A stretch of 64,000 bases of DNA, taken from the NCBI RefSeq assembly GCF_009905375.1, contig NC_133647.1, forward strand, positions 8,817,788 to 8,881,787, given 5' to 3'. Under the pieces are notes generated by a model that had not been told where the DNA came from, did no database searches, and saw nothing but the letters and a program-made list of their open reading frames with translations. Position 1 is the first letter of the stretch. Each line of letters opens with the position of its first letter. The position numbers and the translations under genes are program-made. Below, piece after piece: positions 13,201-25,911 of the stretch. Source of the stretch: Apium graveolens. Taxonomy: Eukaryota; Streptophyta; Magnoliopsida; Apiales; Apiaceae.

Positions 13201-13688
13201 CACGTTTATCAAAAATACGGGTTTTATCGATTTACCGAAACAGATTTTGTATCGAAAATATTACGCCGGGACCCGCACGGGGAAAACCCTATGCCGGATC
13301 GAAAAAGTCAAAACATGGAAAATGCTCAGAATATTGCAATTAGGTTAGGAAGGAGTTCTCGGAAGAGTTTCGGGTTATAAAAACGTAAAAACGGGTGAGG
13401 TCGGCTGGTTCCCGATTATACAAAATAGTTTATAAATACTCGGAAAAATAATTTATTAAATCCATAAATTTTCTATAAAATCATAAATCAACATAAAAAT
13501 TAATAGAAAAATATGACAATTATCTATACTTCATTTTGGACAAATAAAATTTAAAATACTCAAATTACATCATATTTAAACATCCAACACATATATCACT
13601 TAACAAATAATTCAAAGAATAAATACTGAACAAGCATAATATTTATTTATTAGCAAAAATAATTACACGATGTATCCCAAATATTACA
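10254..13688 (-). repeat. Element A 5' LTR
   Basis: Reverse LTR running from 13688 (TGTAATATTTGGG) to 10254. It carries the full internal sequence, including the about 240 bp missing from the 3' copy. There is no gene in it. Confidence 0.94.
13001..13008 (-). promoter_or_regulatory. TATA box of element A 5' LTR
   Basis: Minus-strand TATAAATA in the context ATTATAAATAGCCCTTACC, at the same LTR position as the boxes in element B. Transcription would start about 30 bp further left. Confidence 0.6.
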
Positions 13689-13693
13689 GTATT

Positions 13694-16391
13694 TTATTTT
13701 GTACAGAAAATCATTTGCAGTCGGTAAATTACATAATTTTCAGAGAAAAACGGTATATTCATAATAGTTTCTGAGAATCAAACCTAGATTTGAAGGCGTT
13801 ACCGATATCCGATTGTGAAGCTCAAGTAACCAAATCGAAGCCCTTGAAACCTACCTTTCAGATTCCAGACCTTGTTTTACTGTAGAATCAAAGGTTATTT
13901 TTCTATATTTTTATTTAATTTCGAATTATTTGAATTAAAATATGAATTTTTGTTCGAGATGTTGTTTGTATGATTTGATGCTTGCATGTTGTATATCTTT
14001 TCTTCCTGATCATTTTGGTATATTATATGACTGATTTAGAGTTCAATAACATGTTCAAATCTGTGTTTTAATTTCGAATTATGAAGTTAGGGTTTATAGT
14101 TCGTATGAATGTTTTCAATTGAATTTGGGGGTTTCTGTTCTAGGGGTTATTAGAGTGATTGGTTGGTATGGTTTTGTAGAGCTTGAAAAGAGGAATCGAT
14201 TGGTGGTGGTCTCATCAATAGACAATACCGGAATCGAGCTGGTCAGAGAAAAGAAGAACTCGTCGTCCAGCGAGTTTTCTTCGAGTTATTCCGGCCAACT
14301 CTGTGGTTATTTGGTTGATTAAGTTATATGGTCGAATTCCTGGTGAAGAGTAGATCATATCTGGAGCTCCTGGTGGTGTGACGATTCCGGGAACGCCATC
14401 TCCGGCGAACCCCGATCGTTTTCCGGCGAGCCCCTGTAAAATTACAGTTTAGTACATGTATTATTGAAGATGATGAAGTTCAGTCCCTGTAATTTCCAGA
14501 AATTACAAAAATAGGATTCCTGTTTGAAAAATGGTTAAAAATTATATTTTCTATTTATTTTAATTTCAGAAATTCCTTTTTAATTATTAAAAATTTCCAA
14601 AAATTATTATTTTAATTCCAAAAATTATTTTTAATTTAAAAAATAAATCTGAATTAATTAGTTAATTAATTTTAGTTAATAATTAATTAGTTAATTGGTC
14701 GATTAATTCGAATATTAATTGATTATTTGATTTAATTAATTATTAATTGATTATTTAATTAGATTTAATTATTTATTTTGATTTAATTATTTATTTTGAT
14801 TTAAAAATTCCGAAAAAATAGTTTCGAGCTTTAAAATATTATTTTAAATTGTTTTCAAGGCTCATTAATTATTATAAAATGATTTTAAAGCCAGATTCAG
14901 ACAATAAAACCCTGTTTATTGTTTTAAAATGATTTAACGACCCGTTTTAATTTCGAAAAATGTTTAAAAATTTGTATTAAATATCTGAAAAATAATTTTA
15001 ACACCGAATCTTCTTTAAAATAGTATTTTCATCGAATATCTTATGTTTTATGTGCTATACGTGATTTGATTGATGTGTTCTATGCATATATGTGTATTGT
15101 TTGACTGTTTTAATCGTAACTTTCAATCCGTAAATCGGATTTGGGTGAAACGAAGGGTAAATAGAAGCTTATATTGAATAGAATCAAGTGAGAATAAGTA
15201 TTGATAGACACTTATGATATCTGAGCAGAAGAAGCAAGGCGTAGGAAAGGAAAGCAAGTAGTCGTTGAATAAGAATTAGTGATCGAAAGCCAGTGAAGAG
15301 TTAGCGAGACAAGATAAGGCAAGTATTTTCGAACCTTCTTGATATATTGCGAGTGATTAAATAGTTATGTTTTATATTGCAAGTGCTTTGAAGCACATAA
15401 CCCTAAATCCTGATTCCAGTTATTGATCTTTAAGTCGTAAGCCTTCTTCTTTGTAAACCTATGATTGTTGAATACCCAAATACGAACCACAGATATACGA
15501 TACTACTCCACAAATACATACAAACTAAATACCGATCACTGAACCGAAATTATTTGACACTCAAACCTTCATACATTGGACATTAAAAGACTAATCCTTA
15601 TAACCTCAAGACTTTGATTCTTCTGTTATCTGATTCTTTTACCGGTTGATAGCCAATCCTTGTATGTACCATGTTGTCCCCTTGTAATGATTACAAATCA
15701 CCTTACGCTTGGAAACCAATATTGTTTATGATTCTGTTTATTCATTTACATTGTTCATTCTGTTATTATTATAGAATTGGATTGTTTTATAAAAATGTGG
15801 ACCAGATTCGTGGTCAGACCAGATTGGTGGTCATGTTAGGCCGATGTGTGCCTTGAATCCAATATTTAGAGCAGAGCTGTGTGCCTTGCTCGAGGTTAGT
15901 GCGTGGCTGATCAGCAACCTAACCTTGGTTTTTAAAATGAAAATTAAATATCCAATTCTAATCATTGCTTATCCATAAACTTGATACTCTAAATCATTTC
16001 ATTTGATCATTGTTTAATCTCAGTATTGTCAATGTGACTTACTGAGCTAGTTAGCTCATTTATGCGATTCTGTTTATGTTATTTTCAAGTTAAGAAGGAA
16101 CCTGTTGGTAGCGAGGATCCCCAATCAAGTATGCGAGCTAGGATTCCAGGTTGAGCGGAATAAGCTAGCTAAAGACTTTTGTAATAGTTTAAGTTTGGGA
16201 AGTTTGTGAGAATGTTTAATATTCAGTTATAAGTTTGAATAGTTAGGATTTCGACATTTGTAATATAAGTGTGTGTTTGTGGCTTGTGTACATACTTTAA
16301 CCTGTTACGATCCGCGGATGAAGGTAAGTAGGGTCACTGCATATTATTATTATCTTTATTATTGTTATAAGCAGGTTTATATATATATATA
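13694..16391 (+). repeat. Element B 5' LTR, segment 2 of 3
   Basis: Resumes after A's TSD copy (13689-13693) with TTATTTTGTAC and stays collinear with 57968-60660 of the 3' LTR. It ends in a TA run at 16379-16391, which is the target of element C (TSD ATATA, 16387-16391). The A+T-rich AATTAATT block lies at 14640-14780. No gene. Confidence 0.93.
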
Positions 16392-16977
16392 TGTTAGGTC
16401 ACACACACTGTAGAATGGGGTTGAATACAGTGTATAGTACAATCAAATAGAAATTAAGAACACAAGTATGAAACACAGAATAATCTTATTAATAAAATAG
16501 TATTACAATGAAACCGTTCTCTCTCAGTAATGAACAAATATCACGAGAGCTGCTAGGGTTACAATGAATAATATTCTCGATTAAGATAACACTTCTAGTG
16601 TAAACCCTTTGCTGTGTTTATATAGACACACAGTTATAAGATAATCTTCTAATTGATATCGAATATGATTCTGTGTCCTAAAATATATCAACTAGTTATC
16701 TTTTCTTCCAAGTATTTTATTCTTCATAGAATTCTTCTCCATGTATATCTCTTCTTGTTTTAGTCTTGATCTTCTTTCCTTTCAATCAGCCGCCTTCCTT
16801 ATCTGAAAGTCTTCTTAAGTCCTGATATTATCTCCTGATAAATATCTTCTGATATCTTAAGTTCTAACTTCAGTATAAGTACTGATTTCCAGTTAAGTCC
16901 TGATTTGTCCTGTGAGTCAAGATCTAAAAACTAAATACAAATCATTATTAGACACGACATCATAAATATATCTAACA
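16392..16977 (-). repeat. Element C 3' LTR
   Basis: 586 bp, TGTTAGGTCACACAC to ATATCTAACA, near-identical to 28321-28904. It contains several AAGTYCTGAT-like decamers (16780-16910) that also occur in reverse complement through the interior. Confidence 0.94.
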
Positions 16978-16991
16978 ATCTCCCCCAACTT
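16978..16991 (-). other. Polypurine tract of element C
   Basis: Minus-strand AAGTTGGGGGAGAT directly before the 3' LTR, the usual copia PPT form. Confidence 0.85.
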
Positions 16992-17182
16992 GTAAATTAA
17001 CATAATATACAAGTTCAATAGATACTTGATAATGTCAAAAACATTAAGTACAAATGCATATAAGAATTTGACTAAATAACTACAACTCACAGTCCTTGTA
17101 GTTTTTACCATCCTTAAAGTCTGATATCAGCTTTAGTCTGTATATACTTCAAAATTTATCAGCTGTAGTTCTTGACTTGGCT

Positions 17183-20100
17183 TCAGTGTGTGATCTCTTT
17201 AATGTCAGGAGTTGTTCTGAGATATTTCTTCAAAAGAGTTCTCTCAGCAAATTCAAGTTCATTCAGCATCCTCCTTTTTACATCTTTAAGTTCAACTGTA
17301 TCTTCACCTATCTGAAAGATAGCAGCCCTGAGATCATTTATTTTTGCTTTCCTTATCTCCTGATCCAGTCTGATAACATAGGCTTTATCAGACTCTAGAT
17401 TGAATTCAAGTCCCTTAATACCAAGAAATGTAGTGATTTTGGCAGTATTAGGCTTCATCTCAATCAGTTCACCATTATGAGCTCTGTACTTAGGATAGTA
17501 TGGCCTGTCAGACTTTATAGAGTAAAGTTTCTTTTGTCTTTCAATATTAGACCTTATGTATCTGGTAGCACCATCTGTTGATCTATTCTTCACTTGAAGT
17601 ATAAATAGCACATGTTACAATTCTTCAAAGTACTTAAAATGAATAGCATTCTTTCTTATATGGAATACCCTCCAATCTGTCATGAAATATAACATTATTT
17701 CTTCCTTCAATGCAGAGTGGTAGACCATTTGTACAGACTCCAGTTGATTCAATCTTTCAGGAGTTGTTCCTACTCCTGGTTCAGAAAGAGATGTAGGATC
17801 TAAGGTAGAGTTGTTTACTCTCTTTTCTTTAGAACTACCCAATCCTGATTTGTCTCTTGCTTCCTTTCTTCGAATAACTCTTGCTTCAAAACCACTTGAT
17901 GTAGTCTTCAAAGGTTGAGTAGACTGTTGAGCTTTAGTGAACCCAGGTAGTAGAAGTTTTGAAGGTTTAACATGAGCAATGTCAGAGGTTTCCTTTCCTT
18001 TATCTTCTAATATCAAGCCAACTTGAGCTCCGTCAGAGGTTCCTTGCTTCATTGTCATATCAGAATTTACTAAGTCCTGATCTTGAACAACATGAGCTCT
18101 GTCAGAGGTTGTTTGAATATTCTTCTTCTTCTTCAAAATCAGACTAGTATCTTTATCAGAATATACTTGTTCATCCATGGTTGGCAGATAAATTTTTACA
18201 GAATTATCAACTTTAGCTTTGCCCTTGAACCTTGGATCTACCTCTACTTGTGATTTGGCTTTGAATTCAGATTTAGTTGCCTCAGAGTTTGACTTCTCTT
18301 TAATCACAATGCCTTTAGGCTTTGGAGGTTTCTTTGTAGTAATAGAAGCTTTAGACTTGGATTTGACATTTTCTGCTTTAAGTCTGGCTTCTTCTTCCTT
18401 CAGACTTTTAAAGTCCGTTCCTGGATTGTCTTTGAGAAATAGTCTTTTAGAAATTTCTTCATCCAGCTTCTGTAACTTGGGGTCTTGATAGTAGACTGTT
18501 GTTTCCTTCCTCCTTCAGTGTCTGCATAAACTTCTGTGATTCTTTACTGTCACCCTATATCAGAACATTAGGCTTAGTCAGAACTTGTTTATCATAACTT
18601 TTTCTTCTATCAGCATCAGAACTTGATCTCTGTGTAGAAGTTCCTACTTTCCTGGATGAAGAACCTTTGCCTTGACCATGACCTCTACCCCTTTCAGAGT
18701 TTCCATGGTCTTCATTATCATCATCCTTACCCTTTAGTGGTTGATCAGTTTTGCATTTGGACTTAATCACTTTCTCCCCTTTTTTGACATCATCAGGTAG
18801 AAGGAGAGAGACAAGCAATTCCACAGAGTTTTGGATTTCATTGAGTTGAGCTTGTTGAGCAGCTTGATTCTTTAAAACATCAGATATTTGAGCTTGCTGC
18901 TTTTCTTGAATCTTTTCTATATTCCCAATGCGGTCAAAGGATGGCTTAAAAAACCTGTTATTTTCCAATTTGACATTCATGTCTTGTTGAATCAGGGTTT
19001 CTTGATTTTTGTTCACCTTGGCTTGAGTTATTGAGTGTTGACCTTGAAGGTGCCTTGTACTCAATGCAAAACTCTAAGCTGTGCCTTGAAATCATCATTT
19101 ATCAGCATTTCATCAGCTTTGGCCAGGTGCTCAGCAAGAATATTTGAAGTAGGAACAAAATCAACTTTGTTCCACTCCTTGATCCATTCTTTTCCTCTTG
19201 GAGTTTCACTCCAAGGTACTGGTGCATCCTCTCTAACAAATTTTTTGATTAGATCAGCTTTGCCTAGAACTTGTTGAGGTGCATGTCCAGATGGACCAGC
19301 TGCATCATCATTTTTATTTGGTGCAGCTTCACCAGCATTGTCAGCATTTGCAGCATCAGAACTGACAGAGCCTGCAGAATCAGCTTCCTCTGATAAAATG
19401 ATAGTGTGTGAGGCTATAGAGGTTTCAAGATCATCCTCTTAGTTCTGATCAACATCCAAATTTGGATGCTCACCTAAGATCTGATCTTCATCATCTAGAT
19501 TCAGAAGAGGTGTTGTTGGAATATCTGCATTAATATCAGCATCTAAAATTGGTGTTGTTGGTGAAGTATGTTGAAGAATGGTTGGAGCTTCCAAGTACCT
19601 GTACGTGGGTCTAAAATTGAAGTTGTTGGTGAATATCTATTTCAGCACTTGTACCTGGGTCTTCAGCATGTACTTGTTCAATTATAGGAGACACAGGAGG
19701 TGTAGGTACTCTGTCTTGAGCAATTTCTTCAGCTTGAATTAGTGATAATGGAGGTGTAGATTCAATGGCTTCAGCAAATTATGGTTGTGTAGATGGAAGG
19801 GATTTAATCACAATTGGCTCCTTTGGGATCAGAGATTCCTGATCCCTTTCCTTTGCTGCTGCTTCCACATCCTCTGAATCTGACTCAACTATGTCCCTAT
19901 TAGCCCTTTGTTTCTTTACTCTCTTCAAGGGTGGAGAGACTTTAGGAGCTTTATCATCGGAATTTATCTTTCTAAGCCTTTTAAGGGGCCTAGAACTCCC
20001 AGTTTCCTTTGTTTTCTGAGGAGACACTTCCTCAGCTGCTTGTGCAACAGGTTCTGATGTTTGAACCTGTGCCTCATCTTCTGATTCATCTCTCAGAATC

Positions 20101-21101
20101 ATCCTCCTTCTTTTCTGTTGTGACTGAGGTACTATCTTAGTCCTCTTTGCTCTAGAAGAAGAAGGCTACACTGTAGGTGCTGATGGTTGATTGGTATGTG
20201 CTGATGATTGTGGTTGCTGTGTTTGGGTGGTGGTTGATTCTGATGGATGTTGTGTGTTAGTGGGTTGGACATCAGGATATAGTAATGAATAAGTTTCATA
20301 ATCAGCATTTACAAGGGCTTGTTTTACTGATAAAGGAATTCTAAGGGGTCTCAAAACTCCCTTATTGGTGTCAGTAGTTAAAAGATCAGTAAAAGCTCTC
20401 TTAGCTAACTTAAAAGGGTCTATATGTTCACTTGCTAATTGAGGTTCATCTGAAGTACAATAGCTGTAGATTAACTGACAGAACCTAGCAAAGTAAACTA
20501 CATTCCTATCCTCTGTCATTCTATCTCCTATGAAACATAACACAGTCCTTACATAATCAAAATGAGACTGGTTTAGGAGTGCATACCCAATTTGCTGACT
20601 CAGAATGGGAATTGCATCAAAGTTGGAGCATTTGTTGCCAAACGTCTTCGTGATGCAATCGAAGAAGAAGCTCCATTCCCTTCGAATATATGCGCATTTG
20701 AGTTGACCCAACTTAGTCAAACTCTGTTCATATCCAAGACTTGCCATCATTTGTTGTAGCAATGGCTCCTCAACAGCAGAACTAAATTGACAAGATTCAG
20801 GTAGGTGTAGAGCTTTTCGAACTGCTCCCGGAGTAACCACATACTCAACCTCATTTGCTGTAAATACAATACTTGGAGTCCCATTCTTACCACCATCATC
20901 ATAATGTCCAGTACGCCAGAATGTCAGAACTTGAGTTCCAGATATACTGGTTGGTTGTGTCAATGCGAACCCAATTTCACTATGAGATAAGAAATCCTAG
21001 ATAAAATGAAGTTCCGAAGGAGCTTCACTCTTAGTGAGAATGGCAGCATAGTTGTTGGGGACAAACTTTGTTCCATTAAAGATTATATCCTTGGGTGCCA
21101 T
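17183..21101 (-). pseudogene. Element C post-pol extra ORF region (SIRE aORF position), broken
   Basis: Sense-strand coding region between RNase H and the 3' LTR. ATG at 21101 (MAPKDIIFNG) opens a globular N-terminal domain of about 250 residues with TGHYDDGG, TPGAVRKALHLPE, LGYEQSLTKLGQL, REWSFFFDCI, FDAIPILSQQ and FIGDRMTEDRNVVYFARF. A TAG near 21000 and a TAG at about 20166 interrupt it. Next come Ser/Thr/Gln/Pro-rich linkers, a strongly basic patch (RPLKRLRK, then LKRVKKQR, 19900-19990), an acidic stretch, a Gln-rich coiled-coil-like block (18840-18960) and a charged C-terminus ending at 17183. Several frame changes and stops make it a pseudogene. SIRE elements are known for an env-like ORF here, but I see no signal peptide or membrane segment, so I do not call it Env. 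Function unknown. Confidence 0.78.
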
Positions 21102-22584
21102 TGAAAATAGGTGAGAAGTTAGAACGCCTAAAAAGTGTTTGATAAAATTTCTGTATAGTAAACCGTCATAAAATATGAGAGAATAAGAAAAAGAGAGAGA
21201 GTAAATAGAATAGAAATGTAAATAAAAGATTTGAAAATCTTTTATCTCTTTTACTTAGACGCCCCACGTGACAACAGTTATTGAGAAGTGGAACAGACGT
21301 TACACCTGCTAGGCATGCAGTAGTTAAAACAAAAGTTAATGGGCACGGGAAATAAGTAATGATTAATTTGTACATGTAGGTTTTTAAGACATACACGTTA
21401 ACCACTAACCCATAATGATTATTACTACATTATCTCACGTAATCCAATATTATGATAAAATATAACCGTTCAAGTAGTGACCAAAATTAAATCAAGTAAA
21501 TAAATACTGCCACGTAAGCATCAGAACTTGATTATTATCAGAATTTAAAGGTCATCAGAATATGGCTTCTTAACTCAAAAAGTGAATATTTATTTCTGTA
21601 ATTCTTCACACAAATACTGATATGGTTTCAACAAGACTTAATCATCAGAGCTTCCATCAGAACTTGTCCTCAGAATATATGCAACTGACAGTTAAACTGT
21701 ACATCTAAAACATCATTGATCACCACCGTAATTTTCATCATTCATATGGAGTGTAAGTGTGTGCATGAAGCTAAATATAAGACAGAGAGTAAAGTCTGAT
21801 CACTTCAGTACATCTTAGAAATAAGGCATAACTAAAAACTTTGCTTAAAATCTGTCATTAGTTTGAAGTCTACTATAGAATGAGTTCATGCATGAGTCCA
21901 CCTCATCTGTTTTGTGCTCATTTTATGCATCTTTTGAAATTCCTTTTTACAGTGGCTTCTCAGTGTAAGTGAGTCACGACTGCTGATCAGAATTTATGCT
22001 ATTATCAGAGTATTTCTCCAGTAATCAGAGAATGTGAAAAGTCACCAAGAAAATTTTATTTTGTTTTTCTAATGCATATTACTTAATACCAGCAATGCAG
22101 TTGGGTCTTCCCTTCCACATATATTTTTCTCTAGATCTCAAAGGAGTACCTGATATTTATTTCTTTTCTTTTCTTTTTCTTTTGATAAGTGAGGCTTATC
22201 AGCACTTAGTACATCCATAAGATCTACCAACATCAGAACTTAATAGATAAGAAGGACTATTCTAGTTTTTGACTTAGTAATAAGATACACAAAGTAAACC
22301 TAACCAAGCTCAATATCAGAATTTGCTTGTGTTAAAAGTTTTCCACATAAACAGATACTTCAAATATGGGATATTTAGTATATTAAAGACTACTAGGTCA
22401 GCATCTAGCACAATTATCCTCATTGGATTGAATAGTCATAGAAACATTCAAATCACTATCAGAGTTTAGAAATTCACATTAGACAATAATCAGCACTTAG
22501 TAAATTTCAATTTAAGCACAGATTACATAAAGATAGTAATATCTGTAAATACTGATCATAAAGTCTGATGTATCAGAACATAAA
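21102..22584. other. Element C non-coding spacer between RNase H and extra ORF
   Basis: About 1.5 kb with no supportable gene. Conspicuous are repeated ATCAGAACTT-type decamers (for example near 21527, 21657 and 22230) and a C/T-rich run at 22160-22190. It may carry signals for expressing the downstream ORF. Confidence 0.6.
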
Positions 22585-24474
22585 CTAAGCAGATTTAGAG
22601 AAAGAACCTGAAACCATTCCAAGTTCATTTACCAATTTTGTAAAAGTAGCTTCACATAGTGGTTTTGTGAAAATATCTGCTAGTTGTTCGTCTGTTGGAA
22701 CAAAATGCAATTCCACTGTACCTTCCATCACATGTTCCCTTATTAAGTGGTACCTAATGCTGATGTGCTTTGTCATTGAGTGTTGAAATGGATGACATGT
22801 CATAGCAATAGCACTTTGATTATCACAGTAAATAGGGATTTTATAAAATTCTAACCCATAATCCAGTAACTGATTCTTCATCCAAAGAATCTGTGCACAA
22901 CAGCTTCCTGCAGCAATGTACTCTACCTCTGCAGTTGATGTGGAAATTGACTTTTGTTTCTTTCTAAACCAAGAAACTAATATGCCTCCAAGAAATTGGC
23001 AGCTTCCACTTGTTCTTTTCCTGTCAATTTTGCACCCTGCAAAATCTGCATCTGAGTAACCTATTAGCTTAAAGTCTGATTCCCTAGGATACTACAATCC
23101 TAGATCAGCTGTACCCTTAAGGTACTTGAAAATTCTTTTCACAGCTGTTAAGTGAGGTTCTCTTGGATCTGCTTGAAATTTTGCACAAAGACAGGTATCA
23201 TACATGATATCAGGTCTAATTGCAGTTAGATAGAGTAGTGAGCCAATCATACCTCTGTAATCAGTAATATCTACTGATGTACCAGTATTCTTATCTAATT
23301 TTGTTGCAGTGGCCATAGGAGTGGATGCACTTGAACAGTCTTGCATTCTAAATTTCTTCAACAAGTTTCTGGTGTACTTAGATTGACAAATAAAAGTTCC
23401 TTCTTCATTCTGCTTGACTTGAAGGCCCAGAAAATATCTAAGTTCTCCCATCATACTCATTTGATATCTTGACTGCATTAGCTTGGCAAACCTTTTACAA
23501 AGTCTGTCATTTGTAGAACCAAAAATGAGATCATCAACATATATCTGTACCAAAAGTAAGTCCTTTCCATGGTTGAGATAGAATAAAGTTTTGTCAATTG
23601 TCCCTCTGTTAAATCCACTTTCCAGAAGAAACTGAGCTAATGTCTCATACCATGCTCTTGGAGCTTGCTTAAGGTCATAAAGTGCTTTATCAAGTCTGTA
23701 GACATGATGAGGAAATTTTGAATTTATAAAACCTGGAGGTTGTTCAACATATACTTCTTCTTCCAATTCTCCATTAAGAAAAGCACTTTTTACATCCATT
23801 TGAAAGACTGTAATGGCTTCCAATCTTGCAACTGGTGCAAATATTTCATCATAATCAATTCCCTCCTGTTGAGAATATCCTTTTGCAACCAGCCTTGCTT
23901 TATTCCTTGTAATTATGCCATCACTATCAGTTTTGTTTCTGAACACCCATTTTGTACCAACAACTGATCTATTCTTTGGTCTTGGCACTAGGGTTCAGAC
24001 TTTATTTCTTTCAAATTCATTTAACTCTTCCTGCATTGCTTGCACCCAATCAGCATCTTGAAGAGCTTCTTCCACTTTCTTTGGTTCAGCCTGAGAAAGA
24101 AAAGAATGATAGAGATATTCATTTGATGTTGTTGTTCTAGTTCTAATACCTGCTTCAGGATCTCCAATAATCAAGTCAGGTGTATGTGCTTTAGTCCACT
24201 TCCTTGCAGATGGAAGGTGATCTCTAGAACTGGATGCTCCCCCATGATCCATGCTATCTCCATCAATATTTTCTGATGCTCCCCCTGAAATTATGCTCTC
24301 TGAGTTGGATTCTTCAGAATCTAAGTTTCCAGAATTATCAGAACTTGGCCCATCAGAACTTGACGAATCAGAACTTGAAGAGCCTGTTCTAGGTTCTGAT
24401 GCTTCTTGAGATGTGGTTAGATATTCAGTATGTTCCCCGTGTATAGGGGTATTTTCCTTTGGCGTTGTCACCAC
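22585..24474 (-). pseudogene. Element C pol part 2: RT and RNase H
   Basis: Copia RVT_2 reverse transcriptase followed by RNase H, in the same reading frame as gag upstream. RT begins after an Asp/Ser-rich linker, with [53 protein letters not shown] and the catalytic YVDD (near 23540). About a dozen residues usual in copia RTs between ARLEAI and FQMDV are absent, which looks like an in-frame deletion. RNase H shows YSDADFAGC, STAEVEY, DNQSAIAM and TKHISIRYH, where the family normally has KHID-R-H, so an acidic catalytic residue is lost. Nonsense codons are at 23995-23997 (TGA) and about 23089-23091 (TAG), both at positions normally Trp. Confidence 0.9.
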
Positions 24475-25911
24475 AGTTTCAATAACATCAGAGTTTAACC
24501 CATCAGAGTTTGCAGTATTAGGATTTAGACTATCAGAATTTACAGAATCAAGATTTAAAACTTCATTATCAAATCTCAGCTAATCATGATCATCGAAATC
24601 TTCAAGTCCAGTAATCTTCTTATCATCAAAAGAGACATTGATAGATTCCATGACAACCATTGTTCTTAAATTGTAGACCCTGAAGGCTTTTGTTGAAAGT
24701 GGATATCCAACAAAGATTCCTTCATCAGCTTTTATATTAAATTTGGATAGTTGTTCAGGATGAGTCTTAAGAACAAAACACTTGCATCCAAATACATGAA
24801 AGTACTACAGATTTGGCTTCTTTTTCTTCACCATCTCATATGGTGTCTTTCCATGCTTGTTGATAAGTGTTACATTCTGAGTAAAACAAGCAGTCTGCAC
24901 AGCTTCAACCCATAAATAGGTTGGTAACTTTGCTTCATCAAGCATAGTTCGTGCAGCTTCAATAAGAGTTCTATTCTTTCTTTCAACAACTCCGTTTTGC
25001 TTTGGAGTTCCAAGAGCAGAAAATTCCTGCTTCATTCCATGGTCTTTGCAGAACTCTTCCATGATCAAATTCTTGAACTCAGTACCATTATCACTTCTTA
25101 TGATTTTCACAGAGTCTTTGACCAACTTATCCAGTTGTTTGACATGATCATTAAAGATAGATGCAGTTTCACTTTTTGTGTGCAAGAAATACACCCATGT
25201 GTATCTAGTAAACTCATCTACTATGACCATAGCATATTTCTTCTTTGCAATAGACATGACATTTACTGGACCAAATAGATCAACATGTAGTAGGTGATAA
25301 GGCTCAAGAATTGAAGATTCAGTCTTGCTCTTGAATGAAGATTTTCTTTGTTTTGCCTTTTGATATGAATCACAAAGGTTATCTGGAGCAAATACTGATT
25401 TTGGCAGTCCTCTCACAAGATCTTTCTTGACTAGTTCATTTATATTGTTGAAATTTAAATGAGAGAGTTTCTTGTGCCAATCCCAGCTTTCCTCAATTGA
25501 TGCTCCGCTGAACAGACAGATTGCAGAACCATCAGAACTTGTTGAAAGCTTGGCTTCATAAATGTTACCATGCCTGTATCCCTTCAGAACAACTTTTCCT
25601 GTAGATTTGCTTACAACTTCACAGTGTTCTTCAAAGAAATCCATATGATAACCTCTGTCACAGATTTGACTAACACTCAGCAGGTTGTGTTTAAGTCCTG
25701 AGAATAGAGCTACTCTTTCAATGATGACATTCCCAAGATTGATATTGCGATATCCCAGAGTTTTTCCCATGTTGCCATCTCCATAAGAAACTCATGGGCC
25801 AGCTTTCTCCACAAAGTCTGATAGCAGGGCTTTATTTCCAGTCATATGTACTGAACATCCACTATCAAGAACTAGGATATTTTTCCTGTTTCCCTGCAAT
25901 CATAAAGACCA
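24475..25911 (-). pseudogene. Element C pol part 1: protease and integrase
   Basis: Copia aspartic protease DSGCSVHMTG near 25850, GAG-pre-integrase block (WHKKLSHLN, 25470), then the rve integrase with its three acidic residues visible in HVDLFGPV, IRSDNGTEF and VVERKNR. The paired Cys motif reads LCDSYQKAK, so one zinc-binding Cys is replaced by Tyr. The linker to RT continues through FHVFGCKCFVLKTHPEQL. In-frame stops are at 25900-25902, near 25794, at 24805-24807 and near 24580. No net frame change is needed from gag to RNase H, so damage here is by nonsense codons only. Confidence 0.88.

Larger units (their letters stand above)
1255..13688 (-). mobile_element. Element A: Ty3/gypsy chromovirus, same family as B
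   Basis: Complete 12,434-bp element in reverse orientation, flanked by a perfect 5-bp TSD GTATT (1250-1254 and 13689-13693). Reading on the minus strand: 5' LTR 13688-10254 (3435 bp), PBS 10249-10238, pre-gag ORF, gag, protease-RT-RNase H-integrase-chromodomain, purine tract 4461-4450, 3' LTR 4449-1255 (3195 bp). The LTR terminus reads TA where B has CA. The 3' LTR is shorter by about 240 bp because of one internal deletion near 3070. A sampled 180-bp stretch of the LTRs differs at about 3%. Coding regions are broken by nonsense codons and frameshifts, so the element is non-autonomous today. Confidence 0.95.

Noticed and set aside
17183..21101. Calling the post-pol ORF an envelope gene
   Set aside because: Only the position supports it; I see no signal peptide, membrane segment or cleavage site.
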